Assembly: GCF_003859805.1 (NCBI RefSeq)
Contig: NZ_RQZG01000010.1
Coordinates: 1-64,000, forward strand
DNA: 64,000 bases
From: Arachnia propionica
GTDB lineage: Bacteria > Actinomycetota > Actinomycetes > Propionibacteriales > Propionibacteriaceae
Direction of reading: 5' to 3'
Shown here: positions 24,967 to 33,162 of the stretch, in pieces
Position numbering within the stretch: the stretch's first letter is position 1
Layout: every line of letters starts with the position of its first letter
Notes under the pieces: model-generated
Databases searched by the model: none
The model's input: the letters and a program-made list of their open reading frames with translations, nothing else
What the model was told of the DNA's origin: nothing
Position numbers and translations under genes: made by a program

Positions 24967-25000
24967 TCAGGGGTCGGCACCGCAGGGTGCCGACCCCTGA
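24967..25000 (+). terminator. Hairpin of micro-ORF unit C
   Basis: Perfect 15-bp stem (TCAGGGGTCGGCACC / 24986-25000), loop GCAG, close in sequence to hairpin A. Being symmetric, it may also terminate the minus-strand operon ending at 25008. Confidence 0.65.
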
Positions 25001-25007
25001 TGCCGTC

Positions 25008-26351
25008 TCAGGCCTGTTCCGCGACGAGGATGGTCTCGGCGACGGTGAGGGTCTCGGTCCACTCCCCGGCATCGGCCAGGGCGAGTTCCAGCAGCTCCCG
25101 GGTGGCGTCGTGTTCCGCCGGGCGCTCAGCCAGTGCCCACAGACCCATCGCCTGCTCCAGAGCGGCCTCCGCACTGCCCAGCAGATCGAGGTCGGCCACG
25201 ACGTTGCGCAGACGCAGGGCGCACACCGCACGGGCACACCACCGCTCGGCCTCCGCCACCAACGGATTCCGCTGCGGCGACGGACCGGCTCCGCGCACCC
25301 GAACGTCCAGCCGGGCACCGTCACCCACCAGCCGGTTCGCCAGGGCGACCTGCTCACCGGACAGCTCCGCCACCCCACTCCACGGCCCGCCGTCGTCGGA
25401 GCGGGTGAGCCCCCCGGTCGCGATCGGCATCGGCCATCCGGGAGCCAGCACGTCGAAGAGCATCCCCCCCGGCGGGTTCGGGGCCGCACCGAGCAGCCGG
25501 AACACCTCCCCGGTCCCCTCCACGGTGACCGTGACCCGCCCCGAGCCGTCACCCTGCTCGACCTGCCAGCTGACATTGCCCTCACGCCGCGAGACCAGCC
25601 CCAGCGGGATGTCCTGCCAGTCCACCGTCGAGGTCCCCACCACGGTCGCCCCGCCCGCTGCCAGCGCCAATTCGGGCCGCAACTGCCCTGCCCAGTCGAC
25701 GACACCCGTCGAGCGGGGTGTGGAGGCCTCCGACTCGATGCCGTGTGCCCACGTGACGGCGGTGGCATGGGCGTCGCTGAGCGGGCTGGTCTCGGCGATG
25801 AGGAGGTCGAGGGCCCTGGTGAGCAGGGCACGGACCGCTGGCTGGGCCATGGCCGCGCCCACGGCCACGGGACGAGACATCAGGGCCCCCAGCAGCTGCT
25901 GGAGATCGGACAGCCAGTCGTCGTCGGTCTCGACGATGCCCCTGAGCTCGGCCAGCAGGGTCATCTCCTCCAACAGCAGCAACGCCGGGTCGAGGGGCAG
26001 GGCCGCGTTGCGCTGACACCAGCGGTTCTCGGCCAGGCGGATGAGCAGCGCCAACGACGGCTGGGCGACGACCGGGCAGGTCACATGTGTGTCGTCGCGG
26101 TGCAGGGCACGCTCCAACACCTCATCGGCGACGGCGTTGCCGTACAGCTGTTCCAGCACGGGCACGGCCAGGCCGGGGTCGGCCACCAGGCAGGACGGCA
26201 ACCGGTCCGGGCGCGACGGATCGAGTTCGAGGGTTGCGCCGAAGATGTCCAAGGTCACCGCCCCGGCCGGTGCCACCGGTTCCTCACCAATCATGACGGC
26301 ACCGAATCCGACGTGACGGATCACCACCTCTCGGGGCTGGTCGAACGTCAT
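25008..26351 (-). CDS. Uncharacterised protein, second gene of a minus-strand pair
   Basis: 447 aa. ATG 26351 overlaps the stop of the upstream gene by 4 bp. The N-terminus is strand-rich (VVIRHVGFGAVMIGEEPVAP), the centre helical (LLLLEEMTLLAELRGI) and the middle again strand-rich with paired Trp and Gly (VSWQVEQGDGSGRVTVTVEG); the C-terminus has helical pairs like a short TPR tail. No membrane segment or catalytic motif. Function unknown. The neighbours suggest a regulatory or effector partner of the sigma-like genes. Confidence 0.75.
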   Translation of the reverse strand: MTFDQPREVVIRHVGFGAVMIGEEPVAPAGAVTLDIFGATLELDPSRPDRLPSCLVADPGLAVPVLEQLYGNAVADEVLERALHRDDTHVTCPVVAQPSLALLIRLAENRWCQRNAALPLDPALLLLEEMTLLAELRGIVETDDDWLSDLQQLLGALMSRPVAVGAAMAQPAVRALLTRALDLLIAETSPLSDAHATAVTWAHGIESEASTPRSTGVVDWAGQLRPELALAAGGATVVGTSTVDWQDIPLGLVSRREGNVSWQVEQGDGSGRVTVTVEGTGEVFRLLGAAPNPPGGMLFDVLAPGWPMPIATGGLTRSDDGGPWSGVAELSGEQVALANRLVGDGARLDVRVRGAGPSPQRNPLVAEAERWCARAVCALRLRNVVADLDLLGSAEAALEQAMGLWALAERPAEHDATRELLELALADAGEWTETLTVAETILVAEQA

Positions 26352-27706
26352 GGATTTTCCTTTTCAACAAGATTCATCATGTAGTCGAGGTCAGGAAGGA
26401 GGAATTCTTCGGCTGCACGACGATACTCCTCCATCCGTTCCGGGTCGTGTTCGCGGAGCCCTTCAGCCACCTCTGGGTTTTTCACGAACCAGGCATAGGC
26501 ACGATTGAGGGCATCCGGATCAGGTGACGAGAAGAGCACCTCGGCGGCTGGATCGGCCTCAGGGCAGGTGAGGTCCGCAACACTCAGGGTGAGTGCACGC
26601 CGTCGGTGTTCCTCCCCCGAGGGAATCCCCTTGAACACGGCCCGGGTGACGATCCTCCGCGCCTCGGTGGCCTCGATGGGACGGCGACGACGATCCTGCA
26701 TGAGGCAGTCCATCCAGGCACGTCGCATCGCGTGCTGGTGGGCGCGTTCCATCTGCTCGTTCCGCAGCAGGTAGCGGCCCTGCTCCTGCCTGGCGCAGAA
26801 GGTGCGGATCATGGCCTCCGCCAGCGCCGTGAGCTCGTCGTTGACCGGGAGATCACTCGTCCCGGTGGCGGTGACCGGGCCAGGGGTCCGTTCCCAGGAG
26901 CGGTCCTCGTCAGGGTCCTGGCAGGGCTGGTCGGCCACGGAGGCACGCCCCATCAGCAGCCCCTTCAGCAGGCTGTAGAGCACCACCAGGGCTGATTCCT
27001 GGTGGAGCCCCAGCCGTCCGCAGGCCCGGGCCACCTCGGCACGGGCGAGCTCCTCACCGTCCCCGGGCACGACGGTGTCCTTGACCGCCAGGCGGAACCG
27101 GGAGTGGACGGAGCGGGCCAGGCCGTCCCAGGTGTTCTCCCGCCCGGAGCGGGTCAGTGGCGGACGTTCGTCGTCGCCCAGCATGACCCGGCTGTGGGGA
27201 TGGGCCAACAGGTGTGCTTCACCCTCGGCCAGCCAGAGCTGGTCGTAGAGCTCCTGGAACCGGCCGAACTCCTCCCGCTCAAGCATCCGTCCCAGTGACG
27301 GTGCATTGGCCAGGTGGGTGCTGACCACGGCCTCGAGCTCCATCTCCCCCAACGGCTCGTCCCTGAGCCATCCCTTCGCGACGGCCCGCACCAGGCACTC
27401 GGCGGCCGTCCCGGCCGTGACGTCCAGTCCCCGTCGCCTCACCTCGTCCATGGCATGGTCCACGACACGGCGCACCAGCCTCAGGTCGACCAGGATCTGC
27501 GGCTCGTGCTCGGCCAGCCACGATCCCAGGCGTCGGTCCTCGTCCTCCTTGACCAGAGAGTCGGGGAAGTTCTTCCGGTACACGCGCAACAGCCAGTGCC
27601 TCGTCGCCAACGGGGCGCTCAACCCTCCACCCCGGGGGGCGAGGACACGCCAGTCCTGCAACTGCTCCAGCCACTGGGCGCACAGCCGGGAGAGTCTCTC
27701 GGTCAT
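26348..27706 (-). CDS. Uncharacterised helical protein, first gene of the minus-strand pair
   Basis: 452 aa from ATG 27706 with SD GAGGAGGTG. All-helical, charged, with LSRLCAQWLEQLQDWR at the start and a helical core AMRRAWMDCLMQDRRRRPIEATEARRIV that loosely resembles sigma-factor-like proteins; I would not call it a sigma factor on this alone. The 148-bp gap to the divergent gene at 27854 probably carries promoters for both. Confidence 0.7.
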   Translation of the reverse strand: MTERLSRLCAQWLEQLQDWRVLAPRGGGLSAPLATRHWLLRVYRKNFPDSLVKEDEDRRLGSWLAEHEPQILVDLRLVRRVVDHAMDEVRRRGLDVTAGTAAECLVRAVAKGWLRDEPLGEMELEAVVSTHLANAPSLGRMLEREEFGRFQELYDQLWLAEGEAHLLAHPHSRVMLGDDERPPLTRSGRENTWDGLARSVHSRFRLAVKDTVVPGDGEELARAEVARACGRLGLHQESALVVLYSLLKGLLMGRASVADQPCQDPDEDRSWERTPGPVTATGTSDLPVNDELTALAEAMIRTFCARQEQGRYLLRNEQMERAHQHAMRRAWMDCLMQDRRRRPIEATEARRIVTRAVFKGIPSGEEHRRRALTLSVADLTCPEADPAAEVLFSSPDPDALNRAYAWFVKNPEVAEGLREHDPERMEEYRRAAEEFLLPDLDYMMNLVEKENP

Positions 27707-27853
27707 GGGTCTCACCTCCTCAGGTCGCATGTCTACACACGCATCTGACGGACAGCCTGCCCGCTCACTTCCTCCGCCACGGCCACCTCGCCCACGCGAC
27801 AGGGGTTGCCGAGAGTTAAGATCCAAAAGGATGACCGAGGGGGAGGAATCTCA

Positions 27854-28789
27854 GTGGCGGGACGCGCAACAGAAGTGGACGTGAAGGCCTTGGAGCAGGA
27901 GGTCCTGGCGCTGTGTCGCCATGGCCTGCGGAACAGTGATCCGCCCGCCACTCCTGGGCTTCGTGACGTGTTGAGGATTCCGGGCGACCTCTCCGATGCA
28001 CAGGCCCTGCCCCAGCTCCGGAAGGGCATCATGAACGCCATCAGCGGGCTCCCGGTGGAGATCCGCGACGCCTTCCTCGTGGCCTCCGGGGCTCGCCCCG
28101 GCTCATCGACCCGCAGGAACGTCCGCCTCCAGGAAGCCGCCAGTTTGGAGAAGGTCTCGGAGCGGACCATCCGCCGGAACGAGATCGAGGCGGTTCCCCT
28201 GCTCGTCGCTCGTCTGCTCGAGGGCGAGGAGCACGCGGTCGAGGCCTCCCGGTTCACCGTGACACACCTCCACCTCTGGCTGGACCTGAGTCTGCCCCGT
28301 CCGGTCCTCTCCCAGCAACGCACCATCAAGGTCCTGGCTCCTCACATGGAGGGGTTCTACGAAGAGTTCACCATCCCGGACCTCAGCGAGGGTGCTCCCG
28401 TGTGGCGGGATCTGGGTGGCTGCTCCGTGGACCATGTCGCCACCCTGGGAGGTGGGATGTGGGGTGTCAGCCACAGCTTCCCGCACCCGCTGTGGCAGGG
28501 TGACACCCACACCTTCTCCACGGCCATGCGTCTGCCGGACCACACCTCGCTCCGGCCCGAGATCAGGTTCCGTCCCTCCAACACCACCCTCGACACCGTC
28601 GTGGACATCCGTTTCGGCGACCACCTGCCCTCCCGGATCGAGTGCTTCGAGACGACAGCCGTCCTGGAGAACGTGCCTGACAAGGACATCACCCACCGGA
28701 TCGTCCCTGACGCAAGTGACCAGCGCATCGAGTTCAAGGAAATCCGGTTGGGATGCACGGCCGGTGTCCGCTGGTTCATGGATGACTGA
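27854..28789 (+). CDS. HTH-containing protein with beta-rich C-terminus
   Basis: 311 aa from GTG 27854 (SD GGGAGG), preferred to an upstream TTG in the same frame. Residues about 75-125 (NVRLQEAASLEKVSERTIRRNE) look like a helix-turn-helix of sigma region 4 or LuxR type. From about 140 on the protein is beta-rich (EFTIPDLSEGAPVWRDLGG ... DIRFGDHLPSRIECF), suggesting a sensor or interaction domain. Divergent from the minus-strand pair and 115 bp upstream of the next gene. Probable regulator; family not identified. Confidence 0.65.
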   Translation: MAGRATEVDVKALEQEVLALCRHGLRNSDPPATPGLRDVLRIPGDLSDAQALPQLRKGIMNAISGLPVEIRDAFLVASGARPGSSTRRNVRLQEAASLEKVSERTIRRNEIEAVPLLVARLLEGEEHAVEASRFTVTHLHLWLDLSLPRPVLSQQRTIKVLAPHMEGFYEEFTIPDLSEGAPVWRDLGGCSVDHVATLGGGMWGVSHSFPHPLWQGDTHTFSTAMRLPDHTSLRPEIRFRPSNTTLDTVVDIRFGDHLPSRIECFETTAVLENVPDKDITHRIVPDASDQRIEFKEIRLGCTAGVRWFMDD

Positions 28790-28904
28790 TCTGCTGACAG
28801 ATCCCTGACAATCGTCGCCGAACCCTTCCCTTTCGGCCATGTCGTCCATCAGGCTTGGAGTCACACCGGCCACGGCGGCCGGTGGATGTCAGAAGGGACT
28901 GCAG

Positions 28905-29822
28905 ATGACGACGATCAGCCTCCCCGAGTTCGCGGAGATCACGTGGCAGGCCACGGCTGCGTGGCGCGTCACCACCTGCCACGACGGCGGACGCTGCCCC
29001 ACCACCCGGGTCCCTTACGGCCACGAGGATCCCCGCGCGGAGCTGATGGCCGCGGAGTGCATCCAGGCCGGTTGCCTGGATCTGATCCACGAGCTGTGGC
29101 GTCATGTCACGGAGACCTTGGACAGGAGGTCCGCGAAGGGTGGGCTGCCCCGGGTCGACAACCTCGGCGGCTACATCCGGCAGATGGTGACCCGCAGGCT
29201 GGCCGACATCAGACGCCAGGAGCGGGTGAGGCGCGGGTTTCCCGCCAAGACCCATCGTGACGACGGCGCTCCCGGCCGGGTGAATGCGGCGCTGCTGGCG
29301 GGTGGGGATCGTCGCGGGCCGTGGCTGGTGCAGCTCTTCCGGATCCTGCGCTCCTACCCCTTCGGGGCGAACCACGTGCCGGGGCACTGGCCGGTCAGCG
29401 GACTGATGACGGAGCACCGGAAGACCTACGGGGAACCCCTCGACGAGGCGCAGGTGCTGGCCGACATCAAGACGGTGCTGCGGGTGGCCCGGGCGACCCT
29501 GGGGGATGTCTGGGTCCACGACCACCTGACCCTGCCGATATACAGCAGTGGTCACTGCGAGGCCCTGTCGGACACCAGTGCCCTGGCCGAGCCACCCACC
29601 ATCGACCACGTCGGGTTGAGCATGGTGCTGTCCCGCTACGCCCGGCTCCGACGAACGGGGCGTTGCGAGGAGGACGCCCTGCAGGAGGCCGTCCGGGAGA
29701 TCTTCGGTATCGAGGTCGTCGTGGGCCGGGAGCTCCGTGAGGCCCTGGCGGAGTTCCGGCAGGCCGAGTGGGACACGACCATCGAGGGACCGGGTGTGAG
29801 GTCACATCGACCCCACCCCTGA
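28905..29822 (+). CDS. Sigma-factor-like protein
   Basis: 305 aa; AGAAGGGA before ATG 28905. Residues about 45-115 (GCLDLIHELWRHVTETLD ... NLGGYIRQMVTRRLADIRRQ) match the sigma-70 region 2 pattern of a core-binding helix followed by an YIRQMVTRRLADIRR DNA-contact helix. Region 4 is not obvious. It follows the HTH gene and may form a regulatory pair with it. Confidence 0.55.
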   Translation: MTTISLPEFAEITWQATAAWRVTTCHDGGRCPTTRVPYGHEDPRAELMAAECIQAGCLDLIHELWRHVTETLDRRSAKGGLPRVDNLGGYIRQMVTRRLADIRRQERVRRGFPAKTHRDDGAPGRVNAALLAGGDRRGPWLVQLFRILRSYPFGANHVPGHWPVSGLMTEHRKTYGEPLDEAQVLADIKTVLRVARATLGDVWVHDHLTLPIYSSGHCEALSDTSALAEPPTIDHVGLSMVLSRYARLRRTGRCEEDALQEAVREIFGIEVVVGRELREALAEFRQAEWDTTIEGPGVRSHRPHP

Positions 29823-30302
29823 TCAGGCTGGTCTGACGGACCTGACACCACGAGGCCGAAACGAGGAGCGACAGGCGGGAGAACCACCCGAGGTTCGGTG
29901 AGGTCAGCAACCTCCGGGCATTGTCCGCGTCGCATTCTTCCACTGCCCACACCGGGGCGCGAGTGTCAGCGAGCAGTCCGCCTCGAGCCCCGGGCATGAG
30001 CTCCAGGGGGCCCGGGCGTGGTCTCGACGATCAGCCGCTGGGTGCCCCCGTCATCACCTCGGGAACCATCTGCTGCTCCTCCCGATCTGCCCACCGTCGC
30101 GCTCCAGGGGTCAAGGCGATCCACATCGTCGGCTCCGCGCGGACAGCCATCCCACTCCCGTCGTCGACCGTGACCTCCCCGGAAGGGACCACGAAGCAGA
30201 ACCCCACCCGCTCACCTTCGGTACCGAACTTCTGTCCTTTTCGTCGGCCGGTTTCTGTAACGTTGGGCGCGTTGACGGTGACGTGAGTGGAGGTGTGTGG
30301 TG
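29823..30302. other. 480-bp stretch without an intact gene; possible minus-strand remnants
   Basis: Two minus-strand stretches look like decayed coding sequence: one around 30055-30220 reading FCFVVPSGEVTVDD and WIALTPGARRWADREE to a stop, and one around 29860-29960 reading AVEECDADNARRLLTSPN. They lie in different frames and lack good starts. The last 60 bp hold the promoter and SD of the next gene. Confidence 0.35.
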
Positions 30303-33083
30303 ATGGACGAGCTGGTGACCCTGGCCACCGAGGCCCCGTCGAGTGCTTCGCTGGCGCGTTGGTTGCAGGGGCTCAGCCGTGCCGAGCGGACCACCCACCA
30401 GGCGACGTGGCTCGCCCACCAGCGCGACATCCGGACCCAGCTGATCGAGGCCGGGGCCCAGGCGCGCCACATGATGCTCGCCGCCAGCTTCGGCACCCGA
30501 CCCGAGCCGCTGCTCTCCGAGCTCGGCGGCAAGGGGCTGCGCTCCCTGGTCCGCGACGACGCCGCCCTCGACCACATCGCCGCCGCCAGCGCCGCCCAGG
30601 GCCGCGCCTGGTGCGAGGCCCTGATCCGGCTGGCCACCCACGACGAGGACACCGCCCGGCAGGCCTGGCCACTGACCAGCCGCGTCGCCACCGCAGCCCG
30701 CCTCCCACTGCCCACCGACCGGGGCTCCTGGCTCGGCAGGCTCCGCCCACCCCGCGCCGGACAGGACCGCAGGCTCTTCGACCACATCGTCGCCGAACTG
30801 GCCACCCTCACCCCCGCCGAGCACCGTTCCGCCGTCGCTGCTCTGAAGAAGGCCCTCACCAGCCGCACCCACGAGACCTGGCGGGAGCCCCTGCACGGCT
30901 GGACCGCCCCGCTGATGCTGGAGATCGGTGGCACCCCCGGCCAGGTGGCCCGCACCTCCGTCGGTCTGGCCTGGAGCGGCACCGCCGCCCGCGACCACCT
31001 GGTCCGGGCCCTGCTCACCCGCGACGACACCTACATCCGCGCCTTCATCGACGCCATGCTGCAGGCCCAGCTCTCCACCCTGCCCGTCCCTCTCCTCGAC
31101 CCCCTCATCGACGCCCTGGACCTGCCCATCCCCAATCATCCGCACTACCTGGAGGACTGGGTGCAGGACCACTCCCGGCCCCGCCCCGGCACCCGCTGGG
31201 TGGAGCGTTTCGTCGCGGCCTGCCAGGTCCCCAACCTGCTGGTCCGGCTGCCCGAGTTCCAGCACTCCATGCAGGCCGACGTCGCGCGGATGCGTTCCCA
31301 GGAGGTCGTGGACGACGACGCCCTGGTGATCGCGTTGCTGTCGGTGCTGGAACGCGGCGACCGGCGCGGCCCGCAACGCCAGGCCTGGCAGTGGCTCACC
31401 GGGCTGGGCCTCACGGGCACCCTCATCGCGCACCGGGACCGTGCCATCGACGCCGCCCGCCACACCGACTCCTCCGTGCTGCGCAGCGTCGCCGAGGTGC
31501 TGCTGGCCAGCGGCGCCCTCGACCAGGAGCAGCTCACCCGGTTGTCCCTGACCTTCCTGCCCCGCAAGGAACGTGAGGCCAAACGCAGGATGCTGCGCGC
31601 CCTCAGCCACGTCGGGTCCCCCTCACCGGAGCTGATCGACGCCGTCCGGGCCGTGGCCTCCGACGCCGACCCCCGCACCGCGGTGATCGCCGCCGATCTG
31701 CTGTCCCGGTGGTTCGGTGAGGAACCTGCCCCGGAGCCCCCCGCCTCTCCCCGTGGTCTGTGGCGGGACCCGGTGGGGAGACCACCGCGGCCACTGCCCG
31801 AGTTCGACACCGACGCCCTTGTCGTCGATGCCGACCGCTGGTCGACGATCCTCGCCACCGCCCAGGTCTGGCCGCAGCCCGTCGTCGCGCAGGAGCGGGC
31901 CCTGGCCGCACTCGTCGCGACGGCCCACGCCCGGGGGGTCGAGGCGTTGCTGGAGTTCACCCCGGATCACGAGACCCCGGACGAGGCCCACGCGGCCCTG
32001 CTGGGGCAGCTCGGCTGGGAGGTCGGGCTCCAGGATCGTGCGGACCTGCTCGCGGGGCTGCTGCACCGTCGCACCGCCGAGCTGGGGGCCCGCCTCGGTC
32101 GGGTCCCGTGCATGCTCTCCGCGCCGTCGCACACCCGGCTACGGTTGTCGTGGGAGATGCTCGCGCAGCGTGTCGCGCAGTACCGCGAAGCCGGCCGGGC
32201 AGCGCTGCCCGCGGATGTCGCCGTCGCGCTGGGACGTCTCGATCGGGCCACCGTCCCCGACGACCTCTCCGGGTACCGGCTGCCCATCGACGGCTGCGGC
32301 CATGGTCTCGACGAGGTGCTGACCGCCTGGCGGGACACCCCGGTGACCCCCGCTGCCCTGACGCTGCTGCCACCGCCGGAGCAGCCGCTGCACGGCTCCG
32401 TGTCGTCGATCCGTTCGGTCCCGGAGGTGACGGGCGACGAGCCGGGTGGTCTCGACCTGCTCGGGATCACCTCGCCGTGGAACTCCACCTTCCGCCCCGG
32501 TCGTGACGAGGGCCCGTGGGAGCATGCGCTGCTGCCGAATCATCCGTCGCGGGGGGCGGCGGTGCAGCTGCGGGCCCTCGAGGGCACCCACACCCCGCAG
32601 CTGTTGAGTTTCCTCGCCCTCGCGGAGGTGGCGGGATCGTTCGGGCCGGTGATGGGTCTCGCGACGGTGGTGGCCGCCGCCGATGCGACCTCCCCGGACC
32701 GCGAGGCCCTGGCCGCCACCCTCATCGACGCCTGGGACGAGGGTCGTCTCCACCCCGATGACCTCGCCGCCGCCTGGGCATCCCCGGAGCGGGAGGGCTG
32801 GCCGTTCTCCGTCCCGAAGTTCGCGATGCTGCTGCGGCTCATCGCCGACAACGGTGGGCTGGCGCTGGCGTGGCCGAGCCTGGCGGCCCTGGTCGAGGAC
32901 ATGGCTGGCCAACCCAAGGTCCCGAGCATCATGGCCAGCACCCTGGAGGCCCTGCTGGGCTACCTGCCCGAGGTGCCCGGCCCCGTCGCCCTCCCCAACG
33001 TCGCGGCGCTGGCGGAGCGGGGCGGCAAGGCCAAGGCCCCCCAGATGGCGCGCAGGGTGGTGGCGGAGCTGCACCGCAGGTGA
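30303..33083 (+). CDS. Large helical-repeat protein, DUF6493-like, copy 1
   Basis: 926 aa; GGAGGTG before ATG 30303. Helical throughout, with HEAT/ARM-like pairs (LLSVLERGDRRGPQRQAWQWL; LRALSHVGSPSPELIDAV). Shared landmarks with the next gene are PLTSRVATAA, FDHIVAELATLTPAE, RVPCMLSAPSHTRLRLSW, VTGDEPGGLDLLGITSPW and LLPNHPSRGAAVQL. Proteins of this size and pattern in actinomycetes are annotated DUF6493 and have no known activity. No signal peptide. The domain name is from memory. Confidence 0.65.
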   Translation: MDELVTLATEAPSSASLARWLQGLSRAERTTHQATWLAHQRDIRTQLIEAGAQARHMMLAASFGTRPEPLLSELGGKGLRSLVRDDAALDHIAAASAAQGRAWCEALIRLATHDEDTARQAWPLTSRVATAARLPLPTDRGSWLGRLRPPRAGQDRRLFDHIVAELATLTPAEHRSAVAALKKALTSRTHETWREPLHGWTAPLMLEIGGTPGQVARTSVGLAWSGTAARDHLVRALLTRDDTYIRAFIDAMLQAQLSTLPVPLLDPLIDALDLPIPNHPHYLEDWVQDHSRPRPGTRWVERFVAACQVPNLLVRLPEFQHSMQADVARMRSQEVVDDDALVIALLSVLERGDRRGPQRQAWQWLTGLGLTGTLIAHRDRAIDAARHTDSSVLRSVAEVLLASGALDQEQLTRLSLTFLPRKEREAKRRMLRALSHVGSPSPELIDAVRAVASDADPRTAVIAADLLSRWFGEEPAPEPPASPRGLWRDPVGRPPRPLPEFDTDALVVDADRWSTILATAQVWPQPVVAQERALAALVATAHARGVEALLEFTPDHETPDEAHAALLGQLGWEVGLQDRADLLAGLLHRRTAELGARLGRVPCMLSAPSHTRLRLSWEMLAQRVAQYREAGRAALPADVAVALGRLDRATVPDDLSGYRLPIDGCGHGLDEVLTAWRDTPVTPAALTLLPPPEQPLHGSVSSIRSVPEVTGDEPGGLDLLGITSPWNSTFRPGRDEGPWEHALLPNHPSRGAAVQLRALEGTHTPQLLSFLALAEVAGSFGPVMGLATVVAAADATSPDREALAATLIDAWDEGRLHPDDLAAAWASPEREGWPFSVPKFAMLLRLIADNGGLALAWPSLAALVEDMAGQPKVPSIMASTLEALLGYLPEVPGPVALPNVAALAERGGKAKAPQMARRVVAELHRR

Positions 33084-33162
33084 GTCCTTCGAGGCTCCCG
33101 GGACACGGTTGTCGGTCCCGTTGTACAGTCTCCCCTGTCGTTGACGACGGCGTGGAGGTGTG

